Positions 16,798 to 27,130 of a stretch of DNA of 64,000 nucleotides are shown piece after piece. Location: assembly GCA_951813255.1 (NCBI GenBank), contig OX638353.1, positions 1,984,001-2,048,000 on the forward strand, read 5' to 3'. The notes beneath the pieces were generated by a model that saw nothing but the letters and a program-made list of their open reading frames with translations, made no database searches and was not told the origin of the DNA. The translations under genes and the position numbers were made by a program. Each line of letters opens with the position of its first letter. Position 1 is the stretch's first letter. The stretch comes from an uncultured Dehalococcoidia bacterium. Its GTDB lineage: Bacteria; Chloroflexota; Dehalococcoidia; Lucifugimonadales; JAAXIE01.

Positions 16798-19176
16798 TTA
16801 CGTCGCCCTTCCGAGCCGGGCCCTAACAACGAGCGCTCCGACAACAACAACTCCCACTCCCAAGATTACAATCACGACAATCAACCAGACAGGGAACCCG
16901 CCATCATCACAGGGGTTGGCACCACACTTGGTGTCGCCGCAGGTGAAGGCGTCGGGGTGGGAGGCACCGCAGTCGGCGTCGCCACAGGGGTGACGGGCTC
17001 TGGGGTCGCCGGCGGGACCGCTGTGGGCGCTGGGGTGGCAGGGGCAGGCATGGCAGCCGGCGCGGGCGTAGCGACGGCAGTCGGTGGCGGCGTCGCTACC
17101 GGAGCCGGAGTCGCCGTACGCGTCGCTACCGGAGTGACCGTCGGGGTGGCGACCGGAGCCGGGGTCGGCGTCGGAACGGGTGTTGGGACAGGGGTGACCA
17201 CAACAGTCACTGGTACAGGGTTACCAAAGGCCATCACTACCATCTTGTTGGCGCCATTTTCCGTGTAGGAGACGACTGCCCGCAAATACATTCCCTCATC
17301 TGCCGTTACCAGCGTGTAGCTCTCCGAGGCGGCGTCTTCGACCGCGGTCCATGTGGTTTGATCGGCGGACCGTTCCCATTTCCAAGCAACATCCGCGATC
17401 TCCCCATCGGGATCGCTGATCGTTGCCATGAGGGCAATGCCAAGTTCAGGGGTTTCCGCAGAAAATTCTATTTCCCCTTCTTCGTCGACACTTGTGATGT
17501 TAACTGTCACGTCGATTTGGTCACGGTCATCGGAAGGATCGGTGGCCCGCAGGGTCACGGAGTTGAAGCCTTGGTCTCGAAGTCGAGGCTTGTGCCGTCC
17601 GCGACGGAGATTTGGTAGGTTTCACGGTCGATGGCGAAAGAGTCGGAGTCGACTCCGACTATAGTGTAGGTGATCGTGTCGTCATTGCCGTCGGTTGCGG
17701 TGACCGGTCGCTGATGTGGTTCCTGCCGGCGAATTTTCGCGCAGGGCGCGTGTTGCACTGCCACCTTCTTCGAATACAGGGGCACGGTTCGTATCGCGGG
17801 GACTAGCCGGCACACGACTCCCAGTGCCGATCAAAGGCGGCATGGTCGCTGTCGTGACCCTCACCCTCACATCACCCACTATTGCGTGCCTCACGCGCTC
17901 GACGTTCACCACGCCCTCAAAATCGTAGCTGCCAGAGTCCGCAGCGGTCGTCACCTTGGTACGTGAATCGCGTTGTATCCAGCAACGTGAAGCGCACCAC
18001 GGTCCGACCTGCCGTGTCCGTCACCGTGGGCACCAAGATGTCCGTAGGGCTCACCGAGTCAGGCAGCGGAATCATTCGCCGTAACCGGGGAGCCGATGTT
18101 CATTCCCGCATTCGTGTTCTCCGCTATCTCTCGGTCATTGGTCTGCTGTCCAGTAGTATCAGGATCCTCATCGGGAAAGGCTGGAGGGGTATTCAATTCG
18201 GTAGGCTCGGCACGGACCGTATAGTCCGATGTCCCTTCCGCCATCTTGTCCGTGTCGCTATCCTCTGGGTCCCTGTAGGTCACCTTCGCAACGAGGGACG
18301 CGCCAACGTCGCCCGCAGCGGGGGTGTACGCCTCCATCCTCGCGCCCGCAATCATGGTGGTCCCTTGGTACCACTGACATTTGTGGCCCGTGGCCGCGCC
18401 ATCGGGATCGGTCAGCGTAGCAGTCACTGTGACGCCCACTTGGGGCTGCAGGTGGTTCATCGTGACAGTGCCAGGTTCGTCCACGTTGGTGACTTGGACC
18501 GTGATCTTACTATAGGAAGTATTTCCAGACGCATCCGCGATCGCCAGCACGACGTTGTACACGCTGTCGGAGTCATCAACTGCGTCTTCGCTGTCATCGG
18601 CCGGGTTTTCGTAGTCCGGCGCCTCCTTAAAGGTCAGCGACCCACCGGTAATCACGAAGTCGCGATAGTCCTCTACATCGGTCACGCTGATATCTTCAGG
18701 GTCAGTCGTGTCAGTGTCAGGGGAATGCTCCGGTCCAGAGCCGCGGTCTGGAAATACCAAGTGACGCTCGCACCCTCCGGGTCAAGAGCAGTGAAGGTCG
18801 CCACCGTATCCGTGCCATTTTCCTCGTAACAGAAGTCGGCCCCTAGACATGCATCCTGCGCCTGCAGGAACTCGCCGGTCCACATCAGCAACAAGCTCAC
18901 TGCCAAAGCCGCCATGAGCGCAACAGATATCCAAAGAAAGGGGCGTCTGTTTGCTACGAGAGAGGAAATTGTGCCACTGGGGGGAGAGTGAGGACCGGAG
19001 GGCTCGCGGTGGAAACCGCCCCTCAGGGCTTGTTGAACGCGGTGCCCCAAGGACACGGGCTGCGCTGTCCCCGGCAGGTTATCCCCTTTGGGAGGGTTCT
19101 TGGGATTAACTGTTCTCAGGTTGCTAATCAATCCTTCCGCGTAGTCCGATCCCACATGCTGCGAGTTGGGCTCCAT
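16798..19176 (-). pseudogene. Frameshifted cadherin/Ig-like surface protein
   Basis: Pieces of one large surface protein lie in successive frames: an N-terminal part with a membrane helix or signal segment (LWISVALMAALAVSLLLM), a run of cadherin-like repeats (VTATDGNDDTITYTIVG, LDFETKAS, VTLRATDPSD), an Ig-like WYQGTTMIAGA segment, a long P/T/V-rich linker, and a C-terminal membrane helix with a basic end, the last in yet another frame ending at 16798. Each junction needs a small indel, near 18755, 18060, 17960, 17740, 17560 and 16905. Between junctions the sequence is still clean, so decay is recent or the indels are assembly errors. When intact it would be a wall- or membrane-anchored adhesion protein. 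Confidence 0.75.
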
Positions 19177-19415
19177 AGTGATTACGCCCCTTATACGCGA
19201 ATAGGACGCCAGCGGCGCAAATCGCCGTGGGCGCACCAACGGCGAGTAAGGTTAGCTAACAAATCATTCTGTCAATGGCCAGACCCACAAATTGATGTTT
19301 CTATTGGCGGTTTTTCTGGTATCGGGGGGGCTGCTGGGGAAGCGGGCTGAAGGATGACGGGCTGAAGGGGCGAAAAAAGGTGGGTGAAACGGGGGCGATA
19401 CGGGTAGGTGGCATG

Positions 19416-19491
<76 letters not shown>

Positions 19492-19647
19492 GTGAGAGGT
19501 GCTGGGCTTGATTATAGGCGTTGGGCTGGGTCGGTGGATAGAGGGTGATGTGGACGAGGGGATGGGGAGGCGTTCCAGTGCGAGTGTGGGGCGTTGGTGT
19601 GTAGAATGGGCAGAACTCTTTCCACTTCATCCAGTGAGGTACGCAGT

Positions 19648-21927
19648 ATGGCGACGGGCGGCAATGGGAACAATGGAATCATCGGGCAGGACGTCGGCGG
19701 GCAGGGCGTAATCGGTCGGGGCATGGGGCGATTGGAGGGACCTGCCAAGGTGACCGGGTCCGCTGCGTATGTGGCAGACCTGAACCCACCGGGAGTGCTG
19801 GTGGGCAGGTGCTTGCGCAGCCCGTTGCCTCACGCGCGCATCGTGCGCATCGACGCTGAAGAGGCCCGCAGCCTGCCGGGTGTGCATGCGGTACTGACGG
19901 GATTCGACATCCCGCCCCAAATGGTGGGGCGGGCGATACGCGACCTACCGGTGCTGACCCGCGATGTGGTGCGTTTCGTCGGACAGAAGGTGGCGGCTGT
20001 TGCTGCCGACACCGCGGAGGCTGCCGAGCAGGCATTGCTCCTTATTGATGTTGAATATGAGGAGTTGCCAGGGGTGTACGACATCGAGCAGGCTATTGCA
20101 CCTGGGGCTCCCGTGCTGCACCCGGACTTCAACCAGTACGCGGGCAGGCCCTGCGACCTGGACACGCCTTCCAACATCGCGTCTCACCAGCACTATGAGA
20201 TGGGAGACGTGGAGGAGGGATTCCGGCAAGCGGACCGGGTGTTCGAGCACACCTTCACCAGCTCTCACCAACACCAAGCCTACTTGGAGCCCCACGCCTC
20301 GCTTGTTGAGGTGGACCAAGCAGGCCACACCGATGTATGGGTAAACAGCAAGATGCCATTTCAGGTGCGCAAGCAGATGGCCGAAGGGCTGGAGCTTGAG
20401 GAGTCGGAGATACGCTTGAACCCGGCTCCCATCGGTGGAGACTTCGGGGGCAAGGGCTCTTTCATGGATACCCATATCGCCCATCACTTGTCCCAAGCAA
20501 CGGGACGCCCCGTGCGCATGGTCATGGATTATATCGAGGAGTTCCAAGGCGGGAACCCACGTCACCCTTCACGCATCACGTACAAGACGGGCGTCAAAAA
20601 CGACGGAACGATCATCGCTCGTAAAGTCACCATGTACTTCAACAGCGGGGGCTACGCCGCCTTCAAGCCCTCGCCTCTCCTGACCTACGGTGGGTTGAGG
20701 GCAGTCGGTCCATACCGTGTGGACAACATCGAGGTCGACAGCTATATGGTCTACTCCAATCTTGTTCCCTGTGGCAGTCTTCGGGCGCCCGGAGACCCTC
20801 AGACTATCTTCGCTGCCGAATCGCAGATCGACATGATTGCCCGGGAATTGGGAATTGACCCCTTCGACATGCGTATGCAGAACCTGCTGTTGCCAGGTGA
20901 CATGCCGGCCTCGGGTCACGAGTGGGAGGATATGCAGGGTGAGGAGACGCTACGCCAAGCGTGCCAAGTCGGGGGATACTGGTCGGCCAAGCCAGCGTAC
21001 GGGTCAGAAGGTGGACTAGCTGTGGGCAGGGGTATCGCGATGGCAGAGCGCCATATCGGAGGAGGCGAGTCCCGCTCCTTGATTTCCGTGGACACCGATG
21101 GCTCAGTCACCCTGCGCACCGCCGTCCATGACACGGGTACCGGCATGTACACCATCTTGCGGCAGATCGTGGCCGAGGAGTTGGGCATTGAACCGGGAGA
21201 GGTACACCTCGTGCAATGGACCACCGACGATACTGACTTCGACACTGGAGTGGGGGGCAGCCGGGTCACCCATGTGCAAGGGACTGCCACAATGATGGCG
21301 GCGGCCCAAGCCAAGGAGAAGATGGCAGCCCTAGCCTCCGACCTTCATGGCTGGAGCGAGGAGGCTATCGTCTTCACTGGGGGTTCATTACAAGCCGACG
21401 GACAGTCCACCACCTTCGCCGAACTGGCGTCACGGGCAGGAGGTCCAATTGAGGCAGATGCTCACTACCGGCGCACCCCCCACGAGGTGACGGCCTTCGT
21501 GGCCCAAATGGCCGAAGTAGGTGTGGATACCGAGACCGGACAGGTGCATATCCTCTCCTTCACCACTTGCCACGACGTGGGCACAATCATTAACCCCTTG
21601 GCCCACCAAGGACAAGTTGAAGGCGGATTCGCCCAAGCCCTGGGCTTCTCTGTAATGGAGGAGCTACTCCATGAGGAAGGCCGACCTACAAACGTCAGCC
21701 TAGGTGACTACAAAATCCCGACCTCCGCCGACATGCCCGAACTTCGCACCGTCCTGGTCCACGCTGAAGGAGGGCCGGGCCCCTATTCCAGCAAAGCCAT
21801 TGGAGAGCACTCCGTGCTAACACCAGCCCCTGCCATAGCAAATGCCATCCAAGACGCCATCGGCGTTCGCGTCACACAGCTTCCAATCACCGCGGAGCGA
21901 GTATATCGCGCGATGCGCGGGAAATAG
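19648..21927 (+). CDS. Xanthine dehydrogenase-family molybdopterin-binding large subunit
   Basis: The 759-residue protein is the catalytic subunit of a molybdenum hydroxylase. The N-terminal block GRLEGPAKVTGSAAYVADL and RSPLPHARI near residues 25-60 are typical, as are GGDFGGKG near residue 265 (molybdopterin contact), GSLRAPGDPQ near residue 390, and KAIGEHSVLTPAPAIANAI near residue 720, where GE holds the catalytic Glu. The loop is not the CO dehydrogenase form. GAGGT precedes the ATG by about 7 bases, so a start here is preferred to an upstream GTG. No FAD or 2Fe-2S subunit gene is adjacent; they must be elsewhere. The next gene is an SDR 61 bases downstream. Confidence 0.88.
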   Translation: MATGGNGNNGIIGQDVGGQGVIGRGMGRLEGPAKVTGSAAYVADLNPPGVLVGRCLRSPLPHARIVRIDAEEARSLPGVHAVLTGFDIPPQMVGRAIRDLPVLTRDVVRFVGQKVAAVAADTAEAAEQALLLIDVEYEELPGVYDIEQAIAPGAPVLHPDFNQYAGRPCDLDTPSNIASHQHYEMGDVEEGFRQADRVFEHTFTSSHQHQAYLEPHASLVEVDQAGHTDVWVNSKMPFQVRKQMAEGLELEESEIRLNPAPIGGDFGGKGSFMDTHIAHHLSQATGRPVRMVMDYIEEFQGGNPRHPSRITYKTGVKNDGTIIARKVTMYFNSGGYAAFKPSPLLTYGGLRAVGPYRVDNIEVDSYMVYSNLVPCGSLRAPGDPQTIFAAESQIDMIARELGIDPFDMRMQNLLLPGDMPASGHEWEDMQGEETLRQACQVGGYWSAKPAYGSEGGLAVGRGIAMAERHIGGGESRSLISVDTDGSVTLRTAVHDTGTGMYTILRQIVAEELGIEPGEVHLVQWTTDDTDFDTGVGGSRVTHVQGTATMMAAAQAKEKMAALASDLHGWSEEAIVFTGGSLQADGQSTTFAELASRAGGPIEADAHYRRTPHEVTAFVAQMAEVGVDTETGQVHILSFTTCHDVGTIINPLAHQGQVEGGFAQALGFSVMEELLHEEGRPTNVSLGDYKIPTSADMPELRTVLVHAEGGPGPYSSKAIGEHSVLTPAPAIANAIQDAIGVRVTQLPITAERVYRAMRGK

Positions 21928-21988
21928 GCGGGGGGACGATAATGCCTCATCGATTGGAACTAACAACTCTCTAGAAGGGGCAACTGAC

Positions 21989-22798
21989 ATGACAAACAAC
22001 CATGGACGCTTGGCAGGTAAGGTGGCGATTGTTACGGGCGCAGGCTCGCGGTCCGAAGGGGTCGGCAACGGCAAGGCGACGGCAGTGCTCATGGCTCGAG
22101 AGGGAGCCAGTGTGCTGCTGGTGGACAACATGGCAGAGCGTGCCGAGGAGACTTTGGCCATGATCAAGGAAGAAGGTGGTGGGGCCTCGGTATTCCAAGC
22201 GGATGTCACCAGCGCAGACGACTGCCAGCGCATGGTGGAAACGGCTGTGGAGCGCTACGGACGCTTGGACATACTGGACAACAACGTGGGCATGTCAGCT
22301 GGCCGTACTGTGGTGGAGGTCAGCGAGGAAGATTGGGACCGTGTGATGACGGTCAACGTCAAGAGCATGATGCTCGCCAGCAAGTTCGCCATCCCTCAAA
22401 TGGTCAAAGACGGTGGTGGATCCATCATCAACATCTCTTCCATCGCCGGCATCCGTGCCCACAGCAGTACCCCTTACACTGCCTCCAAGGGCGCGGTGGT
22501 TGCCCTCACCATCTCCATGGCAGCGGACCACGCAGCCGACAACATTCGGGTGAACTGCATCGCGCCGGGCCTGATGTACACCCCGATGGTGGCAGGTCGG
22601 CTCAGCGACGCCAACCGTGAACACCGGCGTATGGCCGCCCCCATGCAAACCGAGGGCACCGCTTGGGACATTGGCTGGGCCGCTGTGTACCTCGCCAGCG
22701 ATGAGGCACGCTGGGTCACCGGGGTGGTCCTCCCCGTCGACGCAGGACTTACGGTCACCACTCCCGCTACATTCCAACGCCTGGAGCACTTGGCGTGA
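21989..22798 (+). CDS. Short-chain dehydrogenase/reductase
   Basis: This 269-residue SDR begins GRLAGKVAIVTGAGSRSEGVGNG, where the cofactor loop is longer than in classical members. It continues with NNVG near residue 93, ISSIAG (catalytic Ser) near 145, and YTASKGA (Tyr and Lys) near 160. The ATG follows AGAAGGGG by about 9 bases. Its position 61 bases after the molybdenum hydroxylase gene suggests a shared transcript and a role in the same oxidation route, but the substrate is unknown. Confidence 0.88.
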   Translation: MTNNHGRLAGKVAIVTGAGSRSEGVGNGKATAVLMAREGASVLLVDNMAERAEETLAMIKEEGGGASVFQADVTSADDCQRMVETAVERYGRLDILDNNVGMSAGRTVVEVSEEDWDRVMTVNVKSMMLASKFAIPQMVKDGGGSIINISSIAGIRAHSSTPYTASKGAVVALTISMAADHAADNIRVNCIAPGLMYTPMVAGRLSDANREHRRMAAPMQTEGTAWDIGWAAVYLASDEARWVTGVVLPVDAGLTVTTPATFQRLEHLA

Positions 22799-22799
22799 C

Positions 22800-22823
22800 A
22801 GACAGACGAGCTTGTCTCTGTCT
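22800..22823. terminator. Weak bidirectional hairpin between convergent genes
   Basis: AGACAGA and TCTGTCT can pair around a 10-base loop between the converging SDR and cupin genes. It is short and without a T-run. Confidence 0.3.
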
Positions 22824-22833
22824 ATCTGAGCGC

Positions 22834-23295
22834 CTACGGGACCTCGGCCCACTGTAGTTGCTCGTAGCGGAACGCGCCCAAGTTGCGCATGAGCGGCAAG
22901 CTGGTGACGGCGAGGATGCGGGCCCGGTTATCGGGGTCGAGGTTGAAGTGCTGGTGGGGAGCCATGGGAGGGACGGTCATGGTGTCGCCGACTTTCCAGT
23001 CGTAGCGAACGCCATCCATCATGGTGTAGCCCACGCCTTCCAGCACATGCAGAACCGCCTCGAAGTTGTGGCGGTGTTCCCCACTGGCTTTTCCGGGAGG
23101 CAGTTCTCGGATGAAGCAGCCCAAGTGGGCATTCACATGACCCAGCCCTGGGTGTACCACTTGGGCCATTGTGCCTCGCCCAGAGGTGGTGAACTCCAAG
23201 TCCTCTGCCTTGGTTATCAGGCGGGCACCCTTCCAGCGATCGCTCATGGAGTCGGAAAGACGTACTAGCTCGTCTGCTGCAGGCTGCGTAACCAT
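22834..23295 (-). CDS. Cupin-domain protein
   Basis: The 153-residue protein has one cupin barrel. Metal-ligand candidates are in GEHRHNFEAVLHVLEG (about residues 70-85) and in VPPMAPHQHF (about 110-120). Such small cupins include dioxygenases, isomerases and sensors. AGGAGAG precedes the ATG. It follows the GMC oxidoreductase by 27 bases on the same strand, so the two are likely an operon. Confidence 0.8.
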   Translation of the reverse strand: MVTQPAADELVRLSDSMSDRWKGARLITKAEDLEFTTSGRGTMAQVVHPGLGHVNAHLGCFIRELPPGKASGEHRHNFEAVLHVLEGVGYTMMDGVRYDWKVGDTMTVPPMAPHQHFNLDPDNRARILAVTSLPLMRNLGAFRYEQLQWAEVP

Positions 23296-23322
23296 GCTTG
23301 CTCTCCTTCAGGTATTGGGGAA

Positions 23323-24867
23323 CTATTTCATCCAGTCGGCAATGCGTTCGGCCATCATGATGACGGTGGCGTTGGTGTTGGCGCGGATGACGTTGGGCAT
23401 GATGGCGGCGTCTACAACGCGCAGGTTTTCAAGGCCTTTCACGCGGCCCTGCTGGTCGACGACGGCCATGGGATCGGAGTCGGGGCCCATCTTGCAGGTG
23501 CCGGAGGAGTGGTGCTGGGTGTTGACGTTGGCTAGGAGCCAAGCGTCCAAAGCGTCGTCTGAGGCCAAGTCGGCGTCGGTGGGAGACAGCCTTTCGGCCA
23601 GCACACCCTGCATGGCTGGCTTCTCGGCCATTTCCAAGCAGACCCGGACTGCTGTACGCAAGCGATACCTGTCCCAAGGATCGGCCAAGTAGTTGTAATC
23701 GAGGGCAGGATGGGCATGGGGATCGGTGGAGGCCAAACGAAGAGTGCCCGCGGTGCGGGCGTTCTGAAGGGCACAACTGAAGCCTGTCAGGGGTCCAGGC
23801 TTATCGGTACGCACCGTGGCGGGTCGATATTGGCTGACGACGCGGATAGGTGTGATCTGCATATCGTTGGGGGTGTCGGACCCCTCGCAGGTGTAGCGTA
23901 TGCCCACCTGAATGGAGGGCACGTTGGGATCGTCCGAGAAGGGAGGAACGGGAACGTAGTACAGGAAGATGGCGGGATGGTCCCGCAGGTTCTGGCCAAC
24001 TCCTTGCGAGGCGTGCACCACCGGGATGCCCATCTCCCGCAGGTGGTCCTCCGGGCCTACGCCTGAAAGAAGGAGTACCTGAGGCGAGCCGATGGCTCCA
24101 CCACTGAGGATGACCTCGTTGGCCTCAATGGCGAAGGTCTCACCGCCACTGTCGACTTCCACTCCGGTGGCCTGCTTGCCATCGAACAGCACCCGTCGTG
24201 TGTGGACATCGCCGCGGATGGTGAGGTTGAGGCGGTGCCTGGCTGGGTCGAGGTAGCAGAGGGCCATGCTCATACGGACGCCGGCTTGATTGTTCAGGAC
24301 GCGGGGGCCGACGCCTGTGGACTCAGGGTGGTTCTGGTCGGGGTCATCGCGGAAGCCTACATCGCGGGCAGCTTGGTAGAAGGCTTGGGGTACGGACTGC
24401 ATATCTTCGATCTTGTAACGGCGGACTGGGACTGGGCCGTCAGAGCCGTGCCAATCGCCGCCGGGAAAGTCCTGGTCTGTTTCCATTTTGCGAAAGTAGG
24501 GAAGCACTTTGGTGAAGGACCACTCGTCGTTGCCCCACTCTGCCCACTCGTCGTAGTCGGCAGGGATACCGCGGAAGACGGCTTGGGCATTCACCGCACT
24601 GGAGCCTCCAGTGACCCTGCCTCTGGGGATGATGAAGGTAGGCTGGGTTTCGGTGGCCCGTCCGGTGTATCCCCAAGTGTGGCCACCGTGGTAGGCCGCA
24701 TAGTAGAAGTTGTTGCCGTTCTTTACGTCTTCAGGAAGGTGTTCGAAATTGGGATAGTCGGGGCCTGCTTCCAGCAGCAGGACAGACTTGCTGGGGTCCT
24801 CGGATAGCCGGTTGGCCATCACGCAGCCGGCCGAGCCAGCCCCAACGATTATGTAGTCGTACTTCAT
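23323..24867 (-). CDS. GMC-family FAD oxidoreductase (choline dehydrogenase-like)
   Basis: The 514-residue flavoprotein starts with the Rossmann motif VGAGSAGCVMANRLSED and LLLEAG for FAD binding. GRVTGGSSAVNA near residue 80 is the first GMC signature and GAIGSPQVLLLSGVG near residue 258 the second. HHSSGTCKMG near residue 450 holds the active-site His and the last block ends ANTNATVIMMAERIADWM. It oxidises an alcohol, perhaps a sugar alcohol or aromatic alcohol; choline is not implied. GGGAGGAAC precedes the ATG. Co-transcribed with the cupin gene. Confidence 0.92.
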   Translation of the reverse strand: MKYDYIIVGAGSAGCVMANRLSEDPSKSVLLLEAGPDYPNFEHLPEDVKNGNNFYYAAYHGGHTWGYTGRATETQPTFIIPRGRVTGGSSAVNAQAVFRGIPADYDEWAEWGNDEWSFTKVLPYFRKMETDQDFPGGDWHGSDGPVPVRRYKIEDMQSVPQAFYQAARDVGFRDDPDQNHPESTGVGPRVLNNQAGVRMSMALCYLDPARHRLNLTIRGDVHTRRVLFDGKQATGVEVDSGGETFAIEANEVILSGGAIGSPQVLLLSGVGPEDHLREMGIPVVHASQGVGQNLRDHPAIFLYYVPVPPFSDDPNVPSIQVGIRYTCEGSDTPNDMQITPIRVVSQYRPATVRTDKPGPLTGFSCALQNARTAGTLRLASTDPHAHPALDYNYLADPWDRYRLRTAVRVCLEMAEKPAMQGVLAERLSPTDADLASDDALDAWLLANVNTQHHSSGTCKMGPDSDPMAVVDQQGRVKGLENLRVVDAAIMPNVIRANTNATVIMMAERIADWMK

Positions 24868-24907
24868 TGTTCCTCCCTATCGATCGAATGCCGGCGTAGG
24901 ACGACTG

Positions 24908-25486
24908 CTAGCCAGTGGGGGCTTCTTGCCCCAAGTCTCCAAATATCTCCCCGACGGAGCAGGTGAAGCCTGGCAGGACGGCCAGTCCGTCCAAGGAGTC
25001 TTCTTCAGTCAAAGTCGTCACTGTACCACGCTCAGGGTATACGTCCACGGTGCGGCTATCGGGGTGCACTACCCATGCGAGCCGGACTCCATTCCGCAAC
25101 CACATCAATGCCTTGTCGTGGACGGCCCGGCGGGTGTCGTTGGGGGACACCACCTCCACAACCAAGTCGGGGACGACATCGGAATAGCCTCTGGGCCTCG
25201 TCCCTAGCGGGACGCGCTCGCGGGACACAAAGGCGACATCGGGAGCGCGAACCGTGTCGGGGGTGCGCTCAAGATTAACTCCGAATTCGCCAAGAACGGT
25301 ACCCAAGCTCTGTAGCTTGGCGAATGACCTCAACTGCATTGTCATCTCAGCTACTATCTCGGCGTGCTCGTATCCCGGCGGCATCTCCTCGCACAACACT
25401 CCTCGTATCAGTTCACCTTTGATGCCTTCCGCATCCAAGCGCAGGAGATCATCCGCGGTTAGCAGTTTTGGCTTTGTGGTCGACAT
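24908..25486 (-). CDS. Uma2-family (DUF820) putative restriction-endonuclease-fold protein
   Basis: The 192-residue protein shows the Uma2 pattern: LLTADDLLRL at the start, GELIRGVLCEEMPP near residue 25, RAPDVAFVS near residue 85 and PDLVVEVVSPNDT near residue 110, with the PD-D/E-x-K-like residues, then RLAWVVHPDSRTVDVY. Proteins of this group are common and of uncertain role. The ATG at 25486 (MSTTKPK) is preferred to 25540. It lies 40 bases upstream of the GMC gene on the same strand, but the pairing may be accidental. Confidence 0.85.
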   Translation of the reverse strand: MSTTKPKLLTADDLLRLDAEGIKGELIRGVLCEEMPPGYEHAEIVAEMTMQLRSFAKLQSLGTVLGEFGVNLERTPDTVRAPDVAFVSRERVPLGTRPRGYSDVVPDLVVEVVSPNDTRRAVHDKALMWLRNGVRLAWVVHPDSRTVDVYPERGTVTTLTEEDSLDGLAVLPGFTCSVGEIFGDLGQEAPTG

Positions 25487-25549
25487 GACATTCTCTTCGC
25501 TTAAGGAGCTTCTAATTGTATGAGGCCCAGCTAGTTGCATGAGGCCCGG

Positions 25550-26731
25550 CTAGCAATGACCTTGGGGGACGTACTCCTTAAGGGCTGGGATGACTTCCTG
25601 GGTCATCAGATCGATGGAGCGCATGGCGACATCGTGGGGCATGGTGCCCTCGCGGCCCCAGATGATTAGTTGCGAGGGGTCCATGACGTCGACGATGGTC
25701 TTGAGTTTGCGGATTACCGTGTCGGGGTTGCCGGTAACTATCTGGTAGGTCTCCTGGGCTTCGTCGTAGGGGACGATGGAGCCACCACTTCCGGTGGCAG
25801 CGCGGATGGAATCACGGGAAAGCTCGCGGGCGCTGGTGGCGGCGGCGCGGGACTGGTAGCCGGGAGGGGCTTGCCAGTGGCGGGGGGCCAGACCGAAGGA
25901 AGTACCCAACTGCCAGTAGAAGTGCTTGCCTTCTTCATAGGCCCGCTCGTCGCTGTCTGCTACGACGGCGCGCACCGAGTAGCCACGATTGTCGGGGGTA
26001 GCCTCATAGCCTTCTTCCTCGGCTGCTGCGGCGTAGGTGTCGTAGATGTCTTTGGCCAGGCTCAGAGGGGGCGCTAGGGCGATGTAGGGGTAGCGTTTCT
26101 GGGCTGCGTACCGGATGGACTCCGGGCTGGAGATGCCAGGTATCCAGATGGGTGGATGGGGTTTCTGTAGCGGGACCATCCAAGGATTCACTGCTCGGAA
26201 CTGGAAGTGCTTGCCCTCCCAGCGGAAGGGGCCGGGCTTGGTCCAGGCGTCGATGATCAAGTCGTGGGCCTCTTCGAAGCGTTCGCGGTTGTTCACAGGG
26301 TTGACGTTGCTGTACATGGATTCCTGGCCGATGCCCCGGACGAATCCGCAGACCACGCGGCCGCCGGAAATTATGTCAATCATTGCGATTTCTTCGGCGA
26401 TGCGGAGGGGGTTTTCGTGGATGGGGAGGACGTTGCCTAGGAAGACGATCTTCCCTTTCTTGGTCATCTTGGCGAGGATGGAGCCGATGACGTTTACGGA
26501 GGGCATCATGTTCAGGGGATTGTTGTGGTGCTCGTTGATCATGACGCCGTCGTAGCCGGCCTCAGTGCAGTACTGGAGCTCCTCGAAGTACATGCCGTAG
26601 AGCTCTTGTGCCTTCTCGGGGCTGAAGTACTCATTGGGGAACAGGAGGCTGGTGTAGCCGTAGCGGGCAGCTGCTTCCTGGTCGTAGGCGTTGTATCCCA
26701 TTTCAGTGAAAAAGTGGACTTCTTTAATCAT
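25550..26731 (-). CDS. LLM-class flavin-dependent oxidoreductase (luciferase-like)
   Basis: The 393-residue protein is a bacterial-luciferase-like TIM-barrel monooxygenase. YDGVMINEHHNNP near residue 60 is typical, as are GNVLPIHENPLRIAEEIAMIDIISGGR (about residues 98-125) and GFVRGIGQE. The spacing IWIPGISSPES near residue 195 matches FMN- or F420-dependent members. GGAGGACAC precedes the ATG. Paralogue expansions of this family are reported for SAR202-type bacteria (recalled). Substrate unknown. Confidence 0.88.
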   Translation of the reverse strand: MIKEVHFFTEMGYNAYDQEAAARYGYTSLLFPNEYFSPEKAQELYGMYFEELQYCTEAGYDGVMINEHHNNPLNMMPSVNVIGSILAKMTKKGKIVFLGNVLPIHENPLRIAEEIAMIDIISGGRVVCGFVRGIGQESMYSNVNPVNNRERFEEAHDLIIDAWTKPGPFRWEGKHFQFRAVNPWMVPLQKPHPPIWIPGISSPESIRYAAQKRYPYIALAPPLSLAKDIYDTYAAAAEEEGYEATPDNRGYSVRAVVADSDERAYEEGKHFYWQLGTSFGLAPRHWQAPPGYQSRAAATSARELSRDSIRAATGSGGSIVPYDEAQETYQIVTGNPDTVIRKLKTIVDVMDPSQLIIWGREGTMPHDVAMRSIDLMTQEVIPALKEYVPQGHC

Positions 26732-26949
26732 TCGTGTCCTCCGATTACAGCTTGGAAATGGAGTCCTACGGGTCGGGCTACAGTATGGTCAGGCACTCTA
26801 TAAGCGTCAAGTTTGGGGCTAGCAGCTAGCAGCATCAGCGGTATCGCACTGCCCCATAAAGTCGGCTAGGGCTTTGTTGGCTTGGGTGTAGTCGTAGGAG
26901 GCGTAGCGTCCTTGGCGGAGGCGGGCCAAGGCGGGTGACGGGCGGCGAA

Positions 26950-27130
26950 ACGACTGCAAATCGGCCTGCAAGAAATCGGACGGCTTGTAGCTGAGGTTTA
27001 TGCAAGAGCCTGCACATTCCGTAACCAAGATTGCAGACCGTTCGTAGCTGTGACGCATATTTTTGTAGCTAAAGGAACTGCAATTTCTGCAAAATTGTAG
27101 CTGATGTAGCTTGGGGCAGGGTCTGCAACG
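26950..27130. repeat. Dispersed intergenic repeat element, copy A
   Basis: A core at 27041-27073 contains GTAGCTGTGACGCAT followed by TTTGTAGCTAA, the same core seen near 34.3 and 47.7 kb. It is flanked by ATTGCAG (27030-27036) and CTGCAAT (27078-27084), which can pair. Further CTGCAA and GTAGCT motifs lie on both sides. The element sits in the 770-base gap between two divergent luciferase-like oxidoreductase genes. A 462-base frame here (26819-27280, minus) overlaps the repeat and is not believed. The remainder of the gap, 26732-26949 and 27131-27504, shows nothing recognisable. Confidence 0.6.

Noticed and set aside
16705..17268. A 187-codon plus-strand frame, very rich in Gly, Val, Thr and Ala.
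   Set aside because: It is the reverse image of the P/T/V linker of the cadherin-like pseudogene.
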